A DNA stretch of 5,853 nt from Pseudomonadota bacterium (GTDB lineage Bacteria; Pseudomonadota; Gammaproteobacteria; Steroidobacterales; Steroidobacteraceae). Where the stretch lies: contig CANGMU010000154.1 in NCBI GenBank assembly GCA_947454665.1, positions 1-5,853 of the forward strand, read 5' to 3'. Of the stretch, positions 1-5,080 are shown piece by piece. The number at the start of each line of letters is the position of its first letter. The stretch's first letter is position 1. Under the pieces are notes generated by a model that worked only from the letters and a program-made list of their open reading frames with translations, searched no databases and was not told where the DNA came from. Position numbers and translations under genes: made by a program.

Positions 1-33
1 ACGTCTCCACGGGCCGGCACCGAATATCGCCGC

Positions 34-1011
34 GTGCGCAAATACCTTCCCGACACCTTCCTCCTCATCCTCATCGCCACCGTCATCACGGCCAGCCTGC
101 TGCCTGTGCGCGGCGCGACGGCTGAAACGGTCAGCACGATCGCCACGGCAGCCGTCATGCTGCTGTTCTTCCTGCACGGCGCCCGCCTGCCGCGCGAAAA
201 CCTCGTTGCGGCATTGGGGCACTGGCGCCTCCACCTCGTGATCCTGGCGACCACCTTCGTGGTCTTCCCGTTGATGGGCCTGGCGCTCGCATCGCTGATG
301 CCGGGCCTGCTGCCCGGCGCGCTGTGGACCGGCGTGCTGTATCTGTGCGCGCTACCCTCGACCGTGCAGTCCTCGATCGCCTTCACGTCGATAGCCCGCG
401 GCAATGTGGCCGGCACCGTGGCCTCCGCCGCGGCCTCGAACCTCATCGGCATCGCGCTGACGCCCGCCATCATGGGCCTGCTCACCCACGCGCATGGCGG
501 AGATGTGTCGTTCTCGGGCGTCTGGAAGATCGTCGTGCAGCTGCTGCTGCCCTTCGCCACCGGCCACCTGCTGCGGCCCTGGATCGGCACCTGGGTCACG
601 CGGCGCAAGACATTCCTGTCCTACATCGACCGCAGCACGATCGTGCTGGCCGTCTATAGCGCCTTTTCGGCCGCAGTGGTGGCCGGCATCTGGCACCAGG
701 TCGCGCTGTCGCAGCTGGCGATCCTGGTCGTGCTGTCCGCATTTCTGCTGACGGCGATCCTGCTGCTGACGCGCTACGCTGCCCGGGCGATGGACTTTCC
801 CGTCGAGGACGAGATCTCGATCGTGTTCTGCGGCTCGAAGAAAAGCCTCGTCAGCGGCGTGCCGATGGCCCGTGTGCTGTTCAGCGCAGCCGATGTGGGT
901 GCCATCGTGCTGCCCGTGATGATCTTCCACCAGATGCAGCTGATGGTCTGCGCCTGGCTCGCCCGCCGCTATGGCGCGCGGCCAGAGGCAACCGCCGGCG
1001 AGGAGCATTGA
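34..1011 (+). CDS. Bile acid:sodium symporter family protein (YfeH-like transporter)
   Basis: An integral inner-membrane protein of about 325 aa with roughly ten hydrophobic segments, beginning with residues 7-25 and 35-49 and ending with about 287-308. It resembles the SBF-like group typified by E. coli YfeH (from memory, about 330 aa). Recognisable landmarks are FLHGARL (46-52), LCALPSTVQSSIAFTS (104-119), IVFCGSKKSLVSGVPMA (263-279) and FHQMQLMVCA (298-307), with a hydrophilic C-terminal tail. The family is expected to move an organic anion with sodium, but YfeH-type members have no well-defined substrate, so bile acid transport should not be assumed. The GTG at 34 puts the N-terminus within a residue or two of YfeH. 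No Shine-Dalgarno precedes it, and the frame is open to the window edge with no other start codon, so an upstream start outside the window remains possible. It is probably the first visible gene of an operon with the HD-domain gene 2 bp downstream. Confidence 0.88.
   Translation: MRKYLPDTFLLILIATVITASLLPVRGATAETVSTIATAAVMLLFFLHGARLPRENLVAALGHWRLHLVILATTFVVFPLMGLALASLMPGLLPGALWTGVLYLCALPSTVQSSIAFTSIARGNVAGTVASAAASNLIGIALTPAIMGLLTHAHGGDVSFSGVWKIVVQLLLPFATGHLLRPWIGTWVTRRKTFLSYIDRSTIVLAVYSAFSAAVVAGIWHQVALSQLAILVVLSAFLLTAILLLTRYAARAMDFPVEDEISIVFCGSKKSLVSGVPMARVLFSAADVGAIVLPVMIFHQMQLMVCAWLARRYGARPEATAGEEH
1001..1005 (+). promoter_or_regulatory. Ribosome binding site of the HD-domain gene
   Basis: AGGAG lies inside the last codons of the transporter gene, 8 nt before the ATG at 1014. 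This spacing supports the ATG over the TTG at 1008, which is only 2 nt from the motif. The position implies that the HD gene is translated from the transporter's transcript. Confidence 0.7.
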
Positions 1012-1013
1012 GC

Positions 1014-1790
1014 ATGAAAGTCCCGACCAGCGCGCCAACGCGCAAACCCGGCAAATTCGTCACGGCCGCCGAATGCCCGCAGGCCGGGCACGAGCGCATG
1101 GTGATGCCGCCGCCGATCGCGCTGGCCGGCAACGACCCGGACAAGACCGAGCGCGAACTGCTCGCCAACATGATGAACACGGGCGCCGTGTTCATGATGG
1201 GCCAGAACCCCAAGCTGCCGGTGATGCCGGACAAGCCGACGCTGCTCGACTTCTTCCATTACCGCTTCTGCGACATCGCTTTCATGCACCTGCTGCAGAG
1301 CGCCAAGCTCGCCCTGCAGGCCGGCCAGGACGAGAAGGTCGTCGTAGCCTGTCTGCTGCATGACATCGCCAACGGCTCGTTGCTGCGGGTGGACCATGGC
1401 TACTGGGGCGCGCAGATGATCGCGCCCTACGTCAGCGAGGAGATCGCCTGGGCCGTGAAATACCACCAGGCGCTGCGCTACTTCGCGGACGACTCGGTCG
1501 GATTCAAGTACCCGGATGCCTACAACAAGTTCTTCGGCCCGGACTACAAGCCGCCCGAGTACATCTGCAAGGCGCATGACGAGGCGCGCAACCACCGCTG
1601 GTACATGACCTCGCGTCTGATCACGATCTACGACATCTACAGCTTCCAGGAGGGCTGGGCCGTCGACCCGGACGAGTTCACGGACCTGATCGGCCGGCAC
1701 TTCCGCCAGCCCGAAGAAGGCCTGGGCTTCGACAACTCGCCCGTCGCACACATGTGGCGCTCGATGATCTGGCCGCAGAACTTCCTGTAA
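1014..1790 (+). CDS. HD-domain metalloprotein, possible dinuclear-iron oxygenase or phosphohydrolase
   Basis: A soluble protein of 258 aa, counted from the ATG at 1014. The HD motif is in LLHDIANGS (H116, D117). Other candidate ligands are H92 (AFMHLL), H128 (VDHGYWG), H151 (KYHQAL) and D207 (IYDIYS). The order H...HD...H...H...D is that of HD proteins holding two metals. Two spacings are close to PhnZ as I recall it (H34, H58/D59, H80, H104, D161): H92 to H116 is 24 residues, and H151 to D207 is 56. MIOX has the same ligand order. It may therefore be a mixed-valent di-iron oxygenase cleaving a C-H bond next to an oxygen or phosphonate group. A classical HD phosphohydrolase is the main alternative, and the substrate is unknown. 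About 75 N-terminal residues rich in Pro and Met (residues 29-73) precede the domain and I do not recognise them. The gene starts 2 bp after the transporter stop, so the two probably share an mRNA and a substrate pathway. Confidence 0.85.
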   Translation: MKVPTSAPTRKPGKFVTAAECPQAGHERMVMPPPIALAGNDPDKTERELLANMMNTGAVFMMGQNPKLPVMPDKPTLLDFFHYRFCDIAFMHLLQSAKLALQAGQDEKVVVACLLHDIANGSLLRVDHGYWGAQMIAPYVSEEIAWAVKYHQALRYFADDSVGFKYPDAYNKFFGPDYKPPEYICKAHDEARNHRWYMTSRLITIYDIYSFQEGWAVDPDEFTDLIGRHFRQPEEGLGFDNSPVAHMWRSMIWPQNFL

Positions 1791-1799
1791 CGCGGCCTT

Positions 1800-1822
1800 G
1801 CCGCCCGCTTCGCGCGGGCGGC
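1800..1822. terminator. GC-rich hairpin between convergent genes, probable bidirectional terminator
   Basis: A perfect 9-bp stem, GCCGCCCGC (1800-1808) pairing with GCGGGCGGC (1814-1822), encloses the 5-nt loop TTCGC. It fills most of the 39-bp gap between the stop of the HD gene (1790) and the stop of the dehydrogenase (1830). No T-run follows on either strand, so it is not a textbook intrinsic terminator. The location and stem strength suggest transcription stops here from both sides. Confidence 0.6.
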
Positions 1823-1829
1823 GCCCCGG

Positions 1830-3227
1830 TCAGATGACCTTGCCGGGGTTCATGATGCCCTTCGGATCCATCGCCTGCTTGATGGCACGCATCAGCGCCA
1901 GCTCTGCCGGGCTGCGCGAATACTTCAGGAACTCGCGCTTCAGCGAACCAATGCCATGCTCGGCGGAGATCGAGCCGCGATGCTTTTCCATGAGGCTGTA
2001 GACCGCGTGCTCGATATCCAGCTCGGGAACGTCATGCCCGGACATGCGCACCGACACGTGCAGGTTGCCGTCCGCCACGTGGCCGAAGAAAACGGCCTTG
2101 AGCTGCGGCCAGCGCGTCTTCAGCACGGTGCCGATCTCGTCGGCCAGCGGCCCGATCTCGCCCGTCGGCACGCTGACATCAAAGCCCAGCTGCGGCCAGT
2201 GGACGCCCTTGGACCATTCGCCCGGTGAATCACGCACGTCCCACAGCATCGTGGCCTCGCGCTGCGACTGGGCGATGATGGCGTCCTTCACGATGCCGGC
2301 TTCCATGGCCTCGCCGATCACTGCTTCGTAACGTTCCTGGTCCGTCGCCGGGTCCGTGCCCATCGTCTCGATCAGCACGTAGGCGCCATGACCCTCGTCG
2401 AGTGGCGGCTTGCGCCCCAGGCCCACGGTGCCCAGGTTGTAGAAATCCGGCCACATCACTTCGAAAGCCGTCAGCTGTGAGGCAAAGCCCGAGCGGGCGC
2501 GCTTGAGCAGATCGAGCACAGCCGGGTAGTCGTCCACGGCCATGATGCCGGTGCAGACGCTCTTGGCCTTGGGATAGAGCTTCAGCACGATCTTCGTGAT
2601 GATGCCCAGCGTGCCTTCGGCGCCGATGAACAGCTGCCGCAGGTCATAGCCCGTGTTGTTCTTGATGACCTTGCGGCAGGCGTCGATGACGGTGCCATCG
2701 GCCAGCACCGCTTCCAGGCCCAGCACGAGGTCGCGGGCCATGCCGAACCGCAGCACGCGGTTGCCGCCGGCGTTGGTCGACAGGTTGCCACCGATCTGGC
2801 AGCTGCCGCGGCCACCCAGGTCCAGCGGGAAGAACAGGTCGGCGGCATCCGCGGCCTTCTGCACCGTTTCCATCGCGACGCCCGCTTCAACCGTGATGGT
2901 CGAGGCGGCGACGTCCAGTTCCAGCACCTGGCGCATGCGCTCCATCGAAATGCAGACGCAGGGACCGACCGGCACGGCGCCACCGGACAGGCCCGTCATG
3001 CCACCCTGGGGAACGACCGGGATTGCATGGTCGTTGCAGTATTTCAGGGCCTGCGAAACCTGCTCGGTGTTGCGCGGCAGGACCAGCGCGTGGATGCCGA
3101 CGTCCTTGCGGCCGTGCACGCAGTAATCGTGCGTGAGCCGCTCGAGCGAGGTCGCATCGATGGCCTGGACGATGTCGGCGCCGAGCAGGCCACTGAGGTC
3201 GGAAAGGATCTGGGCAGTCGTGGTCAT
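1830..3227 (-). CDS. FAD-dependent D-2-hydroxyacid dehydrogenase (GlcD / D-lactate / D-2-hydroxyglutarate dehydrogenase family)
   Basis: A full-length member (465 aa) of the vanillyl-alcohol-oxidase/PCMH FAD family. It oxidises a D-2-hydroxyacid such as D-lactate, glycolate or D-2-hydroxyglutarate to the 2-oxoacid, passing electrons to quinone, cytochrome or an electron-transfer flavoprotein. The FAD_binding_4 domain covers about 40-180, with the pyrophosphate loop VVPQGGMTGLSGG (71-83) and FPLDLGGRGSCQIGGNLSTN (133-152). The FAD-oxidase C-terminal domain (about 215-463) has the metal/substrate cluster GHVADGNLH (H383, H390) and ISAEHGIG (E423, H424), plus R332. This matches the zinc-ligand layout of D-2-hydroxyglutarate dehydrogenase. 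It ends in the family's usual MDPKGIMNPGKVI. No covalent-FAD motif or iron-sulfur domain is evident. The ATG at 3227 gives a normal N-terminus, but no clear Shine-Dalgarno precedes it. It lies 48 bp after the VOC gene and is probably the last gene of that unit. The family assignment is secure; the substrate is not. Confidence 0.93.
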   Translation of the reverse strand: MTTTAQILSDLSGLLGADIVQAIDATSLERLTHDYCVHGRKDVGIHALVLPRNTEQVSQALKYCNDHAIPVVPQGGMTGLSGGAVPVGPCVCISMERMRQVLELDVAASTITVEAGVAMETVQKAADAADLFFPLDLGGRGSCQIGGNLSTNAGGNRVLRFGMARDLVLGLEAVLADGTVIDACRKVIKNNTGYDLRQLFIGAEGTLGIITKIVLKLYPKAKSVCTGIMAVDDYPAVLDLLKRARSGFASQLTAFEVMWPDFYNLGTVGLGRKPPLDEGHGAYVLIETMGTDPATDQERYEAVIGEAMEAGIVKDAIIAQSQREATMLWDVRDSPGEWSKGVHWPQLGFDVSVPTGEIGPLADEIGTVLKTRWPQLKAVFFGHVADGNLHVSVRMSGHDVPELDIEHAVYSLMEKHRGSISAEHGIGSLKREFLKYSRSPAELALMRAIKQAMDPKGIMNPGKVI

Positions 3228-3275
3228 GGTGGATGTGCGCCGTGGCGCCCCGATTTGGTTAACAGATTCAGAAAA

Positions 3276-3701
3276 TCATACCGCGAACAGGCGGGACGGG
3301 TCCTTGAAGGCCTTGAACTCGAGTGCATTGCCCGAGGGGTCGTAGAAGAACATTGTTGCCTGCTCGCCGACCTGCCCGACGAAGCGGATGCCTGGCTCCA
3401 GCTCGAAATGCTGGCCGCCGGCCTTCAGAAGGTCCGCGAGCGCGTGCCAGCGCTCCCAGCCCAGCACGATGCCGAAATGCGGGATCGGCACGTCATGGCC
3501 GTCGACATCATTGCGAAAGCCGACCTCGTGCGCGCGCTTTGCAGGATCCAGATGCGCGACCAACTGGTGGCCGAAGAAATCGAAATCGATCCAGACCGCG
3601 GAACTGCGGCCTTCGGGACAGCCCATGCGGCGGCCGTAGAAGTCACGCGCCGCGGCGAGGTCATGGACCGGGATGGCGAGATGGAAAGGCTCTAGCGTCA
3701 T
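3276..3701 (-). CDS. VOC (glyoxalase/extradiol dioxygenase fold) family protein
   Basis: A single-domain protein of 141 aa made of two beta-alpha-beta-beta-beta modules, as in the vicinal oxygen chelate superfamily. Module one starts at FHLAIPVHDLAAARDFYG (6-23), and module two at PHFGIVLGW (74-82). The C-terminal strand carries FFYDPSGNALEFKAF (118-132). Likely metal ligands are H7, H75 and E128, the two-His-one-Glu arrangement of extradiol dioxygenases with similar spacing. H45 or H50 on the HQLVAH strand could be a fourth ligand, as in glyoxalase I. The sequence looks like the 'predicted dioxygenase of the extradiol family' group, whose substrate is unknown to me. Its ATG overlaps the TGA of the preceding gene by 4 nt (ATGA, 3698-3701), with a weak GAGG close upstream, so translation is probably coupled. 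With a D-2-hydroxyacid dehydrogenase next, a 2-oxoaldehyde detoxification role is possible but inferred. Confidence 0.9.
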   Translation of the reverse strand: MTLEPFHLAIPVHDLAAARDFYGRRMGCPEGRSSAVWIDFDFFGHQLVAHLDPAKRAHEVGFRNDVDGHDVPIPHFGIVLGWERWHALADLLKAGGQHFELEPGIRFVGQVGEQATMFFYDPSGNALEFKAFKDPSRLFAV

Positions 3702-4411
3702 GCCCTCGAGTTTACAGGAGGGCGCCGCGCCTCCACGGCAAGCCCCAATGGCGGCAGCAGCCCCGCTGCGATCAACTGGATGCCGTGCAGGCCCGCCCGC
3801 TGCAGCCCGGATTCATCGGCGCCGGAGGCGGCCGCGAGCAGCCGCCGCCAGACGGCCACCTGGGCCTCCCAGCGTGGCCGCACCCAGCCCGGGTAGTAGT
3901 CGCTGGCGATGTCCAGTTCGCGCAGGCTCAGGCTGCTGATGCGATCGATGCAGGCCGCCGACATCCCCAACGCGACCCGCGCCGCCGAGCGGTTGGAGCG
4001 CGCCAGATGCCAGCCATAAGTCATCACGCGCCGCGCGAAGGCCTGGCCCCTGTCGCCCACCAGGCAGGGCACGCGCCACTCCCGCGGCTGGTCGCTGACC
4101 CGATGTTCCGTCAGCTGCCGCCAGCGGGCTTCGTCGCCGAAGGCGGCATCGACGAGCAGCCACGGGCAGCCCGCCAGCCGCTGCCGAGCGTCACGCCCCA
4201 GCATGCGCCACATCGGCGCCAGGCCCTGCAGCAGCGGCAAACCGCTGTCGCCCCGCTCTGCCATGGCGCAGAGCAGTTCGATGCATTGGCTGTTGATCTC
4301 CCGCAGCGGTTCCAGCGTATCGCCCGACAACCAGGTCCCCACGCCACCCTGAAGCGCCATTCCGTTCGTGATCGGCATCTCCGCACCCGTTCTTCCCGAC
4401 TTGCGCGACAT
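3698..4411 (-). CDS. Hypothetical protein, Trp-rich and probably helical, divergent from the FlhC-like gene
   Basis: I do not recognise this 237-aa protein. Its composition is that of a real soluble protein, unlike the Arg/Pro/Ala-rich overlapping frame on the other strand. It is probably mostly helical, with nine tryptophans. Notable stretches are LEPLREINSQCIELLCAMAE (33-52), WLLVDAAFGDEARW (84-97), WRVPCLVG (112-119), AFARRVMTYGWHLARS (124-139) and LSLRELDIASDYYPGWVRPR (161-180). There is no signal peptide, convincing membrane helix or metal cluster; 210-224 is hydrophobic but short. The frame continues to an ATG at 4495, but those extra 28 codons would run through the AT-rich palindrome region. 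I therefore prefer the ATG at 4411, preceded by a weak GGTGA; ATGs at 4378 and 4360 are also possible. It overlaps the VOC start by 4 nt and heads that unit. A regulatory or partner role with the divergent FlhC-like protein is speculation. Confidence 0.75.
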   Translation of the reverse strand: MSRKSGRTGAEMPITNGMALQGGVGTWLSGDTLEPLREINSQCIELLCAMAERGDSGLPLLQGLAPMWRMLGRDARQRLAGCPWLLVDAAFGDEARWRQLTEHRVSDQPREWRVPCLVGDRGQAFARRVMTYGWHLARSNRSAARVALGMSAACIDRISSLSLRELDIASDYYPGWVRPRWEAQVAVWRRLLAAASGADESGLQRAGLHGIQLIAAGLLPPLGLAVEARRPPVNSRA

Positions 4412-4441
4412 AGTCACCGGCCATCTGCTTGGAACGAAGTC

Positions 4442-4471
4442 GCAAATTTGGGATATTTTTCCCAAATTCGC
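4442..4471. promoter_or_regulatory. Operator-like palindrome in AT-rich divergent promoter region
   Basis: The inverted repeat AATTTGGG (4445-4452) / CCCAAATT (4461-4468) is perfect over 8 bp, with an 8-nt AT spacer. It extends to 11-bp arms (4442-4452 and 4461-4471) with one mismatch. It lies between the divergent starts at 4411 (-) and 4513 (+). Bases 4441-4500 contain 21 G/C of 60, far below the surrounding genes. The octamer TCGCAAAT also occurs as a direct repeat at 4440-4447 and 4468-4475, flanking the core. This suits a dimeric regulator controlling one or both directions. No -35/-10 pair is convincing enough to place. It is unlikely to be a terminator: the stem has few GC pairs and the T-run sits in the loop. 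Confidence 0.6.
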
Positions 4472-4501
4472 AAATGATCGTTTTTTGTCCAACAACGAAA
4501 A

Positions 4502-4509
4502 GGGAGGAG
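4502..4509 (+). promoter_or_regulatory. Strong ribosome binding site of the FlhC-like gene
   Basis: GGGAGGAG is a near-ideal Shine-Dalgarno ending 3 nt before the ATG at 4513, with its AGG core 5 nt away. It decides the start against the longer in-frame ATG at 4429, which would run through the palindrome and has no comparable site. Confidence 0.8.
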
Positions 4510-4512
4510 ACG

Positions 4513-5073
4513 ATGAGGATTTCAGACGCTCGCTACAGCCGTGACCGCATGCGGTTCGACCTCGCTTTGCGCTTCATCCAGCACGAGGCGCGCACCAGCA
4601 CCATCCGCCAGTGGACGGGACTGACCGACGACCGGATCCGCAAGCTGTTCCGCACCTACATCGTGGAAGACGGGGCGGAAGGCATCACGCGCCATCGCGG
4701 CAAATCACCGCAGCAGGTGTCGTTCTTCACGCGCAGCCCGCAGATGCGGCAGGAAGCCGCCGTGCTCGCCAGCGTCTGCTACATGCTGGGCGTCATGCCG
4801 GCGGCGCGTGTCTCCGACGCCCGGAAGTCGCTGCCGGGCGTACAGCGGGGCGAGGCCCTGTGCGAGGCCTACGAGGTCTACCGGCAACTGGTCGGCACGC
4901 CGCGCATCAGCTTCGAGCACGCCGTCTTTCTGGTGACCGCTCTGGCCCGCGGCGACGAACTGCGCGCCACCCATTGCGCCGGTTGCCGGGGCCTGATCCT
5001 GGTCGACCAGGGCGCCATGCCCACCCGCGGCTGCGGATCCTGCGAGGAGAACGGTCAGGAACGGTTGCTATGA
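4513..5073 (+). CDS. FlhC-like transcriptional regulator (orphan, no flhD adjacent)
   Basis: A 186-aa protein that looks like the FlhC subunit of the FlhD4C2 flagellar master activator. The N-terminal helical part (about 12-50) matches the FlhC pattern of a long helix, then ART.....W..LTDDRIRKLFR, followed by a basic loop around 56-70. The middle (78-145) is helical, with CYMLGV (89-94) and EALCEAYEVYRQLVG (114-128). The C-terminus holds a zinc site, C155-x2-C158-x15-C174-x2-C177, close to the C-x2-C-x16-C-x2-C of E. coli FlhC (about 192 aa). FlhC normally works with FlhD. No flhD-sized gene or flagellar gene is present here, so this is an orphan or divergent paralogue that may act alone or with an unlinked FlhD. 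It faces a divergent gene across a palindrome and is followed 7 bp later by nudC. I recognised it by motif, so moderate divergence from true FlhC is likely and control of motility is not assured. Confidence 0.82.
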   Translation: MRISDARYSRDRMRFDLALRFIQHEARTSTIRQWTGLTDDRIRKLFRTYIVEDGAEGITRHRGKSPQQVSFFTRSPQMRQEAAVLASVCYMLGVMPAARVSDARKSLPGVQRGEALCEAYEVYRQLVGTPRISFEHAVFLVTALARGDELRATHCAGCRGLILVDQGAMPTRGCGSCEENGQERLL

Positions 5074-5080
5074 TTGCGGG

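Noticed and set aside
352..1038. Minus-strand open frame of 228 codons opposite the transporter
   Set aside because: It is antisense to a well-recognised membrane protein, and its translation is Gly/His/Asp/Arg-rich without motifs.
969..1751. Long minus-strand open frame of 260 codons opposite the HD gene
   Set aside because: It lies wholly antisense to the HD gene, which has clear HD motifs and a good ribosome site. The His/Arg/Val-rich translation has no recognisable motif and is typical of GC-rich shadow frames.
3228..3280. Possible separate promoter for the dehydrogenase (TATGAT on the minus strand at 3275-3280, GTTAAC nearby)
   Set aside because: The -10-like hexamer has no acceptable -35 at the right distance, and the 48-bp gap is compatible with readthrough from the VOC gene.
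3027..3695. Plus-strand open frame of 222 codons opposite the dehydrogenase start and VOC gene
   Set aside because: It crosses two genes supported on the minus strand and has no ribosome site or family resemblance.
3323..4477. Long plus-strand open frame of 384 codons opposite the VOC and hypothetical genes
   Set aside because: The translation is Arg/Pro/Ala/His-rich low complexity and runs antisense to a clear VOC gene. It is a composition artefact of high GC.
4445..4486. Palindrome plus T-run read as an intrinsic terminator
   Set aside because: The stem has only three GC pairs in its perfect core. The TTTTTT at 4481-4486 is 12 nt or more past the core stem, and the element lies between divergent starts where a terminator is not expected.
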